Assembly (NCBI RefSeq): GCF_001598915.1
Contig: NZ_BDAP01000006.1
Coordinates: forward strand, 248,001-312,000
DNA length: 64,000 nt
Origin: Williamsia muralis NBRC 105860
Lineage (GTDB): Bacteria > Actinomycetota > Actinomycetes > Mycobacteriales > Mycobacteriaceae
Direction of reading: 5' to 3'
The notes beneath the pieces were generated by a model. The model ran no database searches, was not told the origin of the DNA, and saw only the letters and a program-made list of their open reading frames with translations. The position numbers and the translations under genes are program-made. Shown here piece after piece: positions 7,154 to 15,342 of this stretch. The first letter of the stretch is position 1. The number at the start of each line of letters is the position of its first letter.

Positions 7154-9603
7154 GGGGAGTAGCACTGGCCCAATTGCGGGCACACAAGGGACGCTATGTG
7201 GCGTCGGTCTTGGCGGTGGCCATCGGTGTGGCATTTGTCGCCGCGACACTCACACTGACCGCGACGTCCACCGAATCGGTGCGCGCGTCGGTGGCAGCAC
7301 AGTTCTCGACAACCGACGCGGCGGTATCGGTACCGTCCGAGTTCGCAGATCAGACGGGAGAGCAACTGGCGAATGTGTCCGGCGTACAAGCGGTTGCCGT
7401 CGACCGTAACCGCTTGGTCAGCGTGACCAGTGGCACGAAGACGTACTCGCAGGTGGAGCTGACCGCACTGGCAGACGACGAGCAGTTGCGATGGCAAAAA
7501 CTGACGGTCGGCGTGTTCCCACAGGGCGACCGTCAGGCGTTGGCATACGCGGGCTCGAACTTCGCTGTTGGACAACGGCTTTTCGTGCGACCGGACGTCG
7601 ACACCGCCACCGACCGGACCGCTGTGGAGATCACCGTGGTGGGTCTGGTCGAGCGTGGTGACGCCACGTCAGGCGTGCCGCAGTTGTTCGCGCCCGGCGC
7701 CGCCGTGTCCGCGGTGGACTCCGGGCGGAGCGATGATCGAGATGATGTGGTGATCAGACTCGCGTTCGCGGGGGACACCGACCCGGCGTCGGTCATGACT
7801 GCGGTGGACGACGTGGCCTCGACCGTCCCAGGGGCCGAGGCCATGTCGGGTGAGGCTGCCGCCGACCGGGTGGTCCAACAGTTCACCGGAGGGTCGGTGA
7901 TCCTGGCCTCCGTGCTGCTCGTGTTCGCCGCGATCACCGCCATGGTGTCGTGTCTGGTGATCGCCAACACCTTTGCCGTACTGATCACCTCACGAACCCG
8001 GGAACTCGCGCTGCTGCGTTGCATCGGGGCAGACGCATCCCAGGTGCGGTCCGGCGTTCGGATGGAGGCACTGCTCCTCGGTGTCGTGGCCTCGGTGGCA
8101 GGTGTGGTCCTCGGGATCGGAGGTGTCGCGCTGGCCACCTGGGTGACCCGGATGACCGGTGCCGAGTTGCCGTTGACCCACTTGGCGATCCCGTTCACAG
8201 CCGTGCTCGTGCCCGTCGTACTCGGCGTGGTGATGACGCTGCTCGCGGCCACCGTCCCGGCGCGACTGGCGACAAGGGTCTCCCCGCTGGCGGCCTTCAC
8301 CACTGTCGCCTCGTCGGAGCCGCGCGGCCGTAACATCTTCCGGATCACTGCCGCCACGGTTCTGGTTCTCTTCGGCACCACTGTGTTGATCTGGGGGATC
8401 GGACAGAAATCGGTTCCCGCAGCAGCATTGGGCGGCGGTGCGACGTTCCTCGCAATCATGCTGTCCGGTGTGGTTCTCGTGCCGCCGATCGTCCGGGCAG
8501 CGGGATCGGCTGCCGCACTGTTGCTTCGGCGCACGGCCGCGGGACCGGTCGCCGAACTGACGGGCGCAAACGCCGGGCGGGCTCCACGGCGCACGGCCGC
8601 AACGGCGTCGGCCCTCATCATCGGCATCACCCTGACGACGATGATGGTGGTGGGCGCGCAGGTGGTGCGGTCGAGCGTGAGCACGTTGATCTCCGACATG
8701 CACCCGGTCGATCTGATCGTGTCGTCCGGTACGCCGCTGTCGGCTCCACTGGTCGAGTCGATCCGGACCACTGAAGGCGTGGCTGCGGCAGTTCCGTTGA
8801 CCCGTACGAAGATCGATGTGAACGGGGTCGCGCTGAACATCGCCGCCGTGGACAGCTCGTCCTTGTCTGCGGTGATGAGGTCGGGCAGCGCCCCCACCGC
8901 GGATGAGATCGCGCTGGCATCAGAAGATCAAGCGCTCGCGGGCGTGCAGGGCGGTGAGCGGGTGACCGTTCTGGCCGGAGGGATCACGAAGACGATGACG
9001 GTGGTCGAAGGCGAAGCCGGTTCCTTCGCGGATCGCGCATCGGTGGGCGGGGCGCCGGTTCCGACCGGGATGGCCGTGCGTCTGTCCTCCTTCGGGACGG
9101 GCAGCGCGGACACGGTCACCACCCTGCGTGATCTTGTCGCCGCCTCGTCGCCCGACGCGACCTTCTCCGGCGGTGTGGAAACCCAGCAGCAGCTCGACGA
9201 CATCCTCACCCTGCTGTTGCGGATCGTATTGGCGCTGCTCGGTGTCGCCGTGGTGGTTGCTCTCATCGGTGTGGGAAACACCATGGCGCTGTCGGTGATC
9301 GACCGCCGACGTGAGAATGCGCTGTTGCGGGTGATCGGCCTGAGCAGCCGGGGGGTGCGTGCGATGCTCCTGGGCGAAGCCACGATCATCGCTGCGGTGG
9401 CGTCGGTCGCGGGAGTGGCTCTCGGTACCACCTACGGGGTGGCCGGCGCGGCCGCGATCGTAGGCGCTGACCGCGTGTCCATACCCGATCTTCCGTGGGT
9501 CGAGATGGTGGTGATCGTGGTGGTCGGTGGACTGGCTGGGCTGCTCAGTGCAGCTCTGCCCGCCAGGCGCGCGTTGCGCGCCGATCCCGCAGCCGCGCTG
9601 TAG
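7150..9603 (+). CDS. FtsX-like ABC transporter permease
   Basis: Permease partner of the preceding ATPase, 817 residues. It has the duplicated FtsX layout: an N-terminal transmembrane helix (about residues 16-36) and a large extracytoplasmic domain; three helices near 250-390; further helices and a second extracytoplasmic domain; and three final helices ending with the FtsX-like stretch ALPARRALRADPAAAL. MacB-type permeases do not conduct substrate through the membrane. They couple ATP hydrolysis to work on substrates or proteins outside it. The ATGA start overlap gives tight coupling to the ATPase. The substrate cannot be told from sequence. Confidence 0.92.
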   Translation: MRGVALAQLRAHKGRYVASVLAVAIGVAFVAATLTLTATSTESVRASVAAQFSTTDAAVSVPSEFADQTGEQLANVSGVQAVAVDRNRLVSVTSGTKTYSQVELTALADDEQLRWQKLTVGVFPQGDRQALAYAGSNFAVGQRLFVRPDVDTATDRTAVEITVVGLVERGDATSGVPQLFAPGAAVSAVDSGRSDDRDDVVIRLAFAGDTDPASVMTAVDDVASTVPGAEAMSGEAAADRVVQQFTGGSVILASVLLVFAAITAMVSCLVIANTFAVLITSRTRELALLRCIGADASQVRSGVRMEALLLGVVASVAGVVLGIGGVALATWVTRMTGAELPLTHLAIPFTAVLVPVVLGVVMTLLAATVPARLATRVSPLAAFTTVASSEPRGRNIFRITAATVLVLFGTTVLIWGIGQKSVPAAALGGGATFLAIMLSGVVLVPPIVRAAGSAAALLLRRTAAGPVAELTGANAGRAPRRTAATASALIIGITLTTMMVVGAQVVRSSVSTLISDMHPVDLIVSSGTPLSAPLVESIRTTEGVAAAVPLTRTKIDVNGVALNIAAVDSSSLSAVMRSGSAPTADEIALASEDQALAGVQGGERVTVLAGGITKTMTVVEGEAGSFADRASVGGAPVPTGMAVRLSSFGTGSADTVTTLRDLVAASSPDATFSGGVETQQQLDDILTLLLRIVLALLGVAVVVALIGVGNTMALSVIDRRRENALLRVIGLSSRGVRAMLLGEATIIAAVASVAGVALGTTYGVAGAAAIVGADRVSIPDLPWVEMVVIVVVGGLAGLLSAALPARRALRADPAAAL

Positions 9604-9630
9604 TACACGGCCCGGGCGGGCCGGGTCGGC

Positions 9631-9665
9631 TTGACAAGAAATAGAACGCGTGTTCGAATCTGGGC
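9631..9665 (+). promoter_or_regulatory. leaderless promoter of the radical SAM gene
   Basis: A perfect TTGACA -35 box at 9631-9636 is followed by a 17-base spacer and TCGAAT at 9654-9659 in the -10 position, then 6 bases to the ATG at 9666. Transcription should therefore start at or next to the A of the ATG. There is no Shine-Dalgarno sequence. The LexA-type box at 9642-9657 fills the spacer and overlaps the -10. Confidence 0.65.
9642..9657. promoter_or_regulatory. LexA-type SOS box
   Basis: TAGAAC-GCGT-GTTCGA matches the mycobacterial SOS consensus TCGAAC-N4-GTTCGA at 11 of 12 defined positions, with the correct 4-base spacer. The single mismatch is A for C at position 2. It sits between the -35 and -10 of the promoter for the radical SAM gene, where bound LexA would block RNA polymerase. 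Confidence 0.75.
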
Positions 9666-10706
9666 ATGCGGTGGGAAGGGCAGTTGCTGGACGCCGGAGA
9701 CGAGAAAGAGGCGAGCGATCCGTCTCCGGCGCTGCCCGGCCTGAGTCGCGCAGGGCTGGTCCGGTCGGTGCGCACCCCCGACTTCGACGGGGTCACGTTC
9801 CATGAGGTGCTGTGCAAGAGCGCGCTGAACAAGGTTCCGGAGAGTTCGCAGGTGCCGTTTCGCTGGACCATCAACCCGACCAGGGGCTGTCTCCATCAAT
9901 GTGTCTACTGTTTCGCGCGTACCACCCACGAATACCTCGATCTCGATGCCGGCCGTGACTTCGACACCCAGATAGTGGTCAAGGTGAATGTCGCGGCGGT
10001 GCTGCGAAAAGAGTTGATGCGCAAGAGTTGGAAGCGTGAGCCCGTGGCTCTGGGAACCAACACCGACCCCTACCACCGGGCTGAGGGCAGGTACCGGCTG
10101 ATGCCCGGCATCATTCGCGCGCTCGCCGATTCGGGTACGCCCATGTCGATCCTCACCAAGGGCACGCTGCTGCGTCGCGATCTCAAACTCCTTGCGGCAG
10201 CAGCCAAATCGGTGCCGGTGTCGGTGGGCGTCTCGCTGGCGCTGCTCGACGAGACCCTGTGCAAACAGGTCGAACCCGGCACGCCCTCGGCCCGTGCGCG
10301 CCTCGATCTGATCGAGGCTGTCCGTGAGTCCGGCCTGGACTGCCACGTGATGGCCTCACCCATCCTGCCCATGCTCAGCGATTCGCGCGCAGACCTCGAC
10401 AACCTGTTCGCACACCTGGCACAGGTGGGTGCAACGTCGGTCACCGCGTTTCCACTGCACCTACGCGGATCTACTCGGGGCTGGTACATGTCGTGGCTCG
10501 CCGAGCACCATCCTGCCCTGGTCGGCAAGTACCGCCGGCTCTACGGTCACGGCGCCTACGTGGCCCCGGAATACCGAACGTGGTTGCGCGACAGGGTTGA
10601 TCCGATGCTCGAGCACCACGGTCTCAGCGGCGACCGGCAGTCCGGCCTGCGTGAAGCGGTACGCGAGGCAGCGGCGGTCGAGACCCCGCAGCCGACGCTC
10701 TTCTGA
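9666..10706 (+). CDS. radical SAM protein, Rv2578c family, probably SOS-induced
   Basis: Radical SAM enzyme of 346 residues related to the SplB-like Rv2578c family. The iron-sulfur motif is CLHQCVYC (C-x3-C-x2-C) near residue 77, within the start of a partial TIM barrel (TINPTRGC). Family members resemble spore photoproduct lyase, but their reaction in non-sporulating actinomycetes is unknown. No intein interrupts the motif. The promoter carries a near-perfect LexA box, so induction by DNA damage is likely. From memory, M. tuberculosis Rv2578c is also listed among genes with SOS boxes. A DNA repair or nucleic-acid role is an inference from this regulation. The gene appears to be leaderless and monocistronic. 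Confidence 0.88.
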   Translation: MRWEGQLLDAGDEKEASDPSPALPGLSRAGLVRSVRTPDFDGVTFHEVLCKSALNKVPESSQVPFRWTINPTRGCLHQCVYCFARTTHEYLDLDAGRDFDTQIVVKVNVAAVLRKELMRKSWKREPVALGTNTDPYHRAEGRYRLMPGIIRALADSGTPMSILTKGTLLRRDLKLLAAAAKSVPVSVGVSLALLDETLCKQVEPGTPSARARLDLIEAVRESGLDCHVMASPILPMLSDSRADLDNLFAHLAQVGATSVTAFPLHLRGSTRGWYMSWLAEHHPALVGKYRRLYGHGAYVAPEYRTWLRDRVDPMLEHHGLSGDRQSGLREAVREAAAVETPQPTLF

Positions 10707-10748
10707 ACGGGTTCGGTCCGGACGATCCCGCGGCGTCGGAGCCGACGT

Positions 10749-10763
10749 CGGAGTCTGACTCCG
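10749..10763. terminator. short hairpin between convergent genes
   Basis: CGGAGT and ACTCCG form a 6-base stem around CTG in the 58-base gap between the convergent radical SAM gene and TIGR03089-type gene. No T-run follows on either strand. It could work as a weak bidirectional terminator. Confidence 0.25.
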
Positions 10764-10764
10764 C

Positions 10765-11481
10765 TCACGACAACGTCGCGGCGACCTTCTCGCTGCTCGC
10801 CCGGGCGGCCATCTTCTCCAGGTCCGGATTGGCAACCTGCACAAGGGAACCGCCGGCCACCAGGGTGGCGAGCAGGTTGACCACGAGGTTGTCGGCGCTG
10901 TCCCAGTGCCGGCTCGACATGATGCGCGATCCGGCGACGATGCCGGCCTCGGCGGCAAAGGTGGTGGCTTCGGTGATCACGTCGTCGACCGTGCGGTCGT
11001 CGAGAGCGAGATCACCGGGTCCACCGGGCCGGAACTGGTCCCCGTGCACGCGCACCGAGGCCGAGTAGTCGGTGAGCCCGATCGGCAGGTCACGCAACGG
11101 CATCCCGAACGGATCGAGTGAGACGACGGCGATCTCCGGCGCACCTTCCACCCGCTCGAGCGACGCCATCGAGCAGAACGCAAGTGCTGCATCGTCGGAG
11201 TAGCCCACCCGTACGTGCAGACCGGCCCACCAGGCGCCGAGTAGAACCGCGGCACTCTGCCAGTGCGCGGGCAGGTCGACCGCCACCACATCACCCGGCA
11301 TCAGCCCGAACTCGTCGCGCACGAGGTTGGCCGTCTTGGCTGCCCAGTTCGCCGCGGTGATGGCGGAGAGTTCGGTGCGCTCGCCGGTCGCGTCGTCGTA
11401 GTAGGTGATCAGAGGCTGCGAGCCGTCGCTGGACAACGCCGGGTTCAGCGCGGCATCGGTGAGAGTGGTCAATTCACGCAC
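10765..11481 (-). CDS. TIGR03089 family protein (ANL-like)
   Basis: A 238-residue protein resembling only the N-terminal part of acyl-CoA/acyl-AMP synthetases. It is typical of the actinobacterial TIGR03089 family found next to LCP genes (Rv3268 in M. tuberculosis, from memory). Visible regions are LITYYDDATGERTEL, NLVRDEFGLMPGDVVAVDLP and the C-terminal LATLVAGGSLVQV. The adenylation P-loop (T/S-S/T-G-T-T-G) and the C-terminal lid of active ANL enzymes are missing, so it is unlikely to activate substrates on its own. The GTG at 11481 overlaps the end of the LCP gene by 13 bases; a TTG at 11472 would overlap by 4. It is translationally coupled and its role is unknown. Confidence 0.8.
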   Translation of the reverse strand: MRELTTLTDAALNPALSSDGSQPLITYYDDATGERTELSAITAANWAAKTANLVRDEFGLMPGDVVAVDLPAHWQSAAVLLGAWWAGLHVRVGYSDDAALAFCSMASLERVEGAPEIAVVSLDPFGMPLRDLPIGLTDYSASVRVHGDQFRPGGPGDLALDDRTVDDVITEATTFAAEAGIVAGSRIMSSRHWDSADNLVVNLLATLVAGGSLVQVANPDLEKMAARASSEKVAATLS

Positions 11482-13298
11482 TCCGGTCCGGTGCCGCCGG
11501 CGGTGATCGCCGGAGCCGGTGGGGGCGTTGTCGCCTCGGTGCTCTGGCTGTCCTGCTGACCGTCGTCGACGATCGAGCCCGGACCGCTGTAGGTGTCGGT
11601 GAGAATCACCCGAACCGTGTTCGGTGCCAATGTCTTGTCCTCTTTCACGGGTAGTCCGCCGAGTTGGCCCGCAACGGCTTTCGCTCCGGCATTGTCGGCC
11701 GCAGCCGCAAGTACGGTGCTGTCGGTGGACGGGTTGGTGGCATTGCCGGTCTCGCCGGTCCGGAACCCCTTGGATGCGACGATCTTCGACACGTTGGTGG
11801 CAAGACCGTCGACGGTGCCCGAGTTGATCACGTCCACCGTGTATTGGCTCGGCACGAACTTCTTTTCGCCCGTACCGTTCTTCTCTCCGAGCAACCCATC
11901 GGTGAATGCCTTGACGGCCGCCGGGTCCACCTCGACCACGCTCTGGGTGCCGTCGTCGCTCCAGCCTTGCTCGGTGACCACCGGGATGGTCGCGAACTGC
12001 ACGCGTCCGCCGGACAGATCCTTGAGCTGCTCCACGAACTTGATGATGTCCCAGTCCTGGTCGATCACCACCGAACGTGACACCGCGTTCTCGAGATCGC
12101 CGAGTTTTCCGGGGTTGGACAAAGTGCCTGCCGACAGCACCTTCTGGGCCAGCGATGCCATGAAGACCTGCTGCCGCACGATGCGGTCGAGGTCGCCGCG
12201 GGGCAGATCGTGGCGTTGCCGGACGAAACTCAGCGCCTCTGGTCCGTCGAGTGTCTGGCGGCCGGCGGGGAAGTCCGCACCGGAAAACGGTTCGGAGACC
12301 GGCGCCTTGAGGCACACGTCCACACCGCCCACCGCGTCGGTGAGCAGGACGAAGCCGAGTAGCCCCACCTCGGCATAGTGGTCGACCTCGACACCCGTCA
12401 GGTCGGCGACCGTGGTGATGAGTGCGTCGCGTCCCGCCTGGACGGACTTCTTGTCGGCCTGCTCGAGATCCATCCCGTCGTTGACCAGGGCCTCGCGCCG
12501 GGCTTCTTTGGATGAGCCGTACGCCGAGTTGATCTTGGTCTTCCCGATGCCGGGCACCTCGACGTATGAGTCGCGGGGGATCGACATGGCCGTCGCGGAG
12601 GACCCGTCGTTCGGGATGCGGATCAACAAGATGGTGTCGGTGTTGGTCGCCACCTCGTCAGCGGAGTGCAGTTGCGCCAGTTCTTTTTCCGACAGCGGGT
12701 TGCCCTGGGCATCGGTTCGCGAGTCGGTGCCGACCATGAGGATGTCGACGGCTCCGTCCTTACCGCTGCCCAGGCTCAGACCACCCAGTTTGGTGATGCT
12801 GTTCTCCAGGTCGGTCATCTGGTTCCACGCATATCCGGTGGCGATCAGCACCAGCACCGACACGCCCGCCGCGATGATGCGCGTCAGCGGTCGCCCAGAG
12901 TGTGCCGGAGTAGGGGAGGCCGGCGCCGGTTCACGCGGCGGTCGCCCGCCCGCGTCGGCGCGGGACCTCGGTGCCCGACCCGGTTGATCACGGCGCTGTG
13001 ACCGTGCGACCCGTGCACTCGGTGGGGAGGCGCCGTCTCCGCGCCTGGGTCGGGGCGCGTCGGGGGGCAGGGGGTCGCGCGGCACCCGTCGGCGTGAGGT
13101 CTCATCGGCTCGGGGCCTACGGGGAACGTCCGATTCGGTGCCGCGGGGACGTCGCCGTCCGCCGGTGGGACCCTCACCTGGAAGGGGCCGCTGATGACGG
13201 CCGCCGGTGGAGTTGAGGCGTCGCCCGCCTGACGGTCGATCCGAAGATGGACGGTCCACGGCGGTGAGCGCTCCTAACGGGTAGTGGACGGATGGCAT
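11469..13298 (-). CDS. LytR-CpsA-Psr family cell-wall ligase
   Basis: LCP phosphotransferase that joins polyprenyl-linked polymers to peptidoglycan; in mycolata this is arabinogalactan. It has an Arg/Pro-rich cytoplasmic N-terminus of about 150 residues, one transmembrane helix (IIAAGVSVLVLIATGYAW), and the LCP core from DILMVGTDSRTD through SIPRDSYVEVPGIGKTKINSAYG to FVRQRHDLPRGDLDRIVRQQ, with the conserved Asp and Arg residues. A C-terminal LytR_C domain contains TVDVINSGTVDGLATNVS. The start is uncertain: GTG 13310, ATG 13298 and GTG 13259 (AGGAG 11 bases upstream) are all possible. It diverges from rmlD and is coupled to the TIGR03089-type gene, placing it in the arabinogalactan linker locus. 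Confidence 0.9.
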   Translation of the reverse strand: MPSVHYPLGALTAVDRPSSDRPSGGRRLNSTGGRHQRPLPGEGPTGGRRRPRGTESDVPRRPRADETSRRRVPRDPLPPDAPRPRRGDGASPPSARVARSQRRDQPGRAPRSRADAGGRPPREPAPASPTPAHSGRPLTRIIAAGVSVLVLIATGYAWNQMTDLENSITKLGGLSLGSGKDGAVDILMVGTDSRTDAQGNPLSEKELAQLHSADEVATNTDTILLIRIPNDGSSATAMSIPRDSYVEVPGIGKTKINSAYGSSKEARREALVNDGMDLEQADKKSVQAGRDALITTVADLTGVEVDHYAEVGLLGFVLLTDAVGGVDVCLKAPVSEPFSGADFPAGRQTLDGPEALSFVRQRHDLPRGDLDRIVRQQVFMASLAQKVLSAGTLSNPGKLGDLENAVSRSVVIDQDWDIIKFVEQLKDLSGGRVQFATIPVVTEQGWSDDGTQSVVEVDPAAVKAFTDGLLGEKNGTGEKKFVPSQYTVDVINSGTVDGLATNVSKIVASKGFRTGETGNATNPSTDSTVLAAAADNAGAKAVAGQLGGLPVKEDKTLAPNTVRVILTDTYSGPGSIVDDGQQDSQSTEATTPPPAPAITAGGTGPECVN

Positions 13299-13480
13299 CG
13301 GATGGAGCACGCCGCATCACCGGGAGAGTGCACCTGTTGAAGTAGTGGCAATGTTACGTGCGAACCTGTCTCCGCTCTGGGATGCCGGAAGCGGCGTGTA
13401 CCGGACCGCCGCGACGCGCAGGAGTGTGAATCTCGCCGTGCGAATGGCAGAGCACCTACGCAACCGGACATGATGGACCC

Positions 13481-14359
13481 ATGGGTACAGGTGTGCGCTC
13501 TGTCATCGTGACCGGCGCCGGGGGGCAATTGGGCAAACAGTTGAGTACGCGCGCCGAGGGCGCGGTACGTGCTTTGACGTCGGCCGATCTGGACATCACC
13601 GACGAGGAGTCGGTGCAGTCGGTACTCGGTGACATCGGCCCGGGGGACGTGGTGATCAACTGTGCGGCCTACACCGCTGTCGATGCCGCCGAAGACGACC
13701 GGGAGACCGCGATGGCGGTCAACGGCAAGGGGCCCGGCCACATCGCCCGGCTCACCGCCCGTACGGGTGCGCACCTCGTCCACATCTCGACCGACTATGT
13801 CTTCACGGGGGTTGCGTCGGGCCCGCTCGAACCGGACGACCCCACCGGCCCGGCCTCGGTCTACGGCATCAGCAAACTCGCGGGGGAGGAGGCGGTGCGG
13901 TCGGCGGACGCCGACGCCACGATTGTTCGCACCGCATGGGTGTACACCGGCATGCCCGACTCGTCGGACTTCGTCAGCACGATGCGCCGACTGGAATCGC
14001 AGCGCGACACCGTCTCGGTGGTCACCGATCAGGTCGGTTCCCCGACGTACTCCGCCGATCTGGCCGACGGGCTGCTCGAACTCGCCGAACAGGTCGTCCA
14101 CGGCGACTCGGGGGCCCGGAGAGCGACGCTGCACGCTTCGAACGCCGGCAGCTGCAGCTGGTTCGATCTGGCCCAGGCAGTCTTCGCCGAGATCGGGGCC
14201 GATCCGGCCCGGGTCCTGCCCACCACCTCCGCCGATTTTCCTCGGCCCGCGCCCCGCCCCGCGTATTCGGTGTTGTCGGGACGGGCGTGGCAGGAGGCCG
14301 GTCTCACCCCGCTGCGAGAGTGGCGGTCGGCGTTGTCTGCGGCGCTGCACGTTCGGTGA
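13481..14359 (+). CDS. rmlD: dTDP-4-dehydrorhamnose reductase RmlD
   Basis: Last enzyme of dTDP-L-rhamnose synthesis, reducing dTDP-4-keto-L-rhamnose with NAD(P)H. The 292-residue Rossmann protein begins with VTGAGGQLGKQL, has VINCAAYTAVDAAE and the STDYVFTG stretch, and carries the catalytic YGISK (Y-x3-K). dTDP-rhamnose is the donor for the rhamnose in the arabinogalactan linker, and the next gene uses it. The upstream hexamer CATGAT (13469-13474) lies 6 bases before the ATG with no Shine-Dalgarno sequence, so a leaderless start is possible. It overlaps the next frame through GTGA if the longer wbbL start is used. Confidence 0.94.
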   Translation: MGTGVRSVIVTGAGGQLGKQLSTRAEGAVRALTSADLDITDEESVQSVLGDIGPGDVVINCAAYTAVDAAEDDRETAMAVNGKGPGHIARLTARTGAHLVHISTDYVFTGVASGPLEPDDPTGPASVYGISKLAGEEAVRSADADATIVRTAWVYTGMPDSSDFVSTMRRLESQRDTVSVVTDQVGSPTYSADLADGLLELAEQVVHGDSGARRATLHASNAGSCSWFDLAQAVFAEIGADPARVLPTTSADFPRPAPRPAYSVLSGRAWQEAGLTPLREWRSALSAALHVR

Positions 14360-14412
14360 GCTCGGACGACGGACTGTCCCACGGGGTGCCCGGCGACCCA
14401 GTGGTCTCCGGT

Positions 14413-14427
14413 TACGCTGAGCCGGTG
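14413..14427 (+). promoter_or_regulatory. possible internal leaderless promoter for wbbL
   Basis: TACGCT at 14413-14418, then exactly 6 bases, then GTG at 14425, with no Shine-Dalgarno sequence. This fits a leaderless promoter inside the operon, just after the end of rmlD. It would support the shorter of the two possible wbbL starts. Confidence 0.4.
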
Positions 14428-15342
14428 ACGACTGAGCCGGTTCCCGAGCGATTCGCAGTGGTGACGGTGACGTACTCGTCAGGCGAGTATCTGTCCCGTT
14501 TCATCCAGACGCTCGAACACGCATCGACCACCCTCCCGACGGTGATCCTCGCCGACAACGGTTCCGATGACGGCGCCCCTGAGGCGGCCGCAGAGAAGTA
14601 CGACCACGTGTCGCTGCTGTACACGGGCGGAAACATCGGCTACGGAGGCGCGGTCAACCGCGCGGTCGCCGAGATCGATCCCTCCATCGAGTTCGTGGTG
14701 GTGGCCAATCCCGATGTCGAGTGGGGGCCCGGTTCCATCGATCAACTCCTCGAGGCAGCAGAGCGATGGCCGCAGGCCGGGGCACTGGGACCGCTGATCC
14801 ACGAGCCCGACGGCAGCATCTATCCGTCGGCCCGCCGGGTGCCCGACATCGTGTCGGGGACAGGGCACGCGGTCCTCGGAACGGTCTGGAAGTCCAACCC
14901 GTGGACTGCCGCCTACCGGCAGGCGGACGAGGACATCTCCGAGCGGCCGGTCGGGTGGCTGTCCGGGTCATGTCTGCTGCTCCGTCGTCGCGCGTTCGAT
15001 GCCATCGACGGATTCGACTCGCGCTACTTCATGTACATGGAGGACGTGGACCTCGGCGACCGGCTCGGCCGCGCCGGCTGGCTCAATGTCTACGTGCCAG
15101 ACGCGGAGGTCCTGCATGCCAAGGGGCACGCCGCCGGCCGCAATCCCGAGCTGATGCTCCCCGCGCACCACCGCAGTGCCTACCGATTCCAGGCCGACCG
15201 TCACCCGCATTGGTGGCAAGCGCCCCTGCGGCTCGCACTCCGTGCCGGTCTCGGTGCGCGCTCGGCGGTTGTCGTGGCTGCGGCAAAACGAGCTCAACGA
15301 CGTGAGAAGTCCCCAACCGGATCGGCGAAAGGTACTCCGTGA
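14425..15342 (+). CDS. wbbL: N-acetylglucosaminyl-diphospho-decaprenol L-rhamnosyltransferase WbbL
   Basis: GT2-family glycosyltransferase, 305 residues, that adds rhamnose to decaprenyl-PP-GlcNAc to form the arabinogalactan linker at the inner membrane face. It begins AVVTVTYSSGEYLSRF and has LADNGSDDGAPEAA (nucleotide binding), VVVANPDVEWGPGSID (the DxD-like acidic site), PVGWLSGSCLLLRR and the signature FMYMEDVDLGDRLGRAGW. From memory, the mycobacterial WbbL1 is about 301 residues, favouring the GTG at 14425. A GTG at 14356 that overlaps the rmlD stop (GTGA) would add 23 residues. It lies between rmlD and manB and overlaps manB by 4 bases. Confidence 0.94.
   Translation: MTTEPVPERFAVVTVTYSSGEYLSRFIQTLEHASTTLPTVILADNGSDDGAPEAAAEKYDHVSLLYTGGNIGYGGAVNRAVAEIDPSIEFVVVANPDVEWGPGSIDQLLEAAERWPQAGALGPLIHEPDGSIYPSARRVPDIVSGTGHAVLGTVWKSNPWTAAYRQADEDISERPVGWLSGSCLLLRRRAFDAIDGFDSRYFMYMEDVDLGDRLGRAGWLNVYVPDAEVLHAKGHAAGRNPELMLPAHHRSAYRFQADRHPHWWQAPLRLALRAGLGARSAVVVAAAKRAQRREKSPTGSAKGTP

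Noticed and set aside
7533-8897. 454-residue open frame on the minus strand across the FtsX-like permease
   Set aside because: It is antisense to conserved permease helices and has Ala/Thr/Ser-rich shadow composition.
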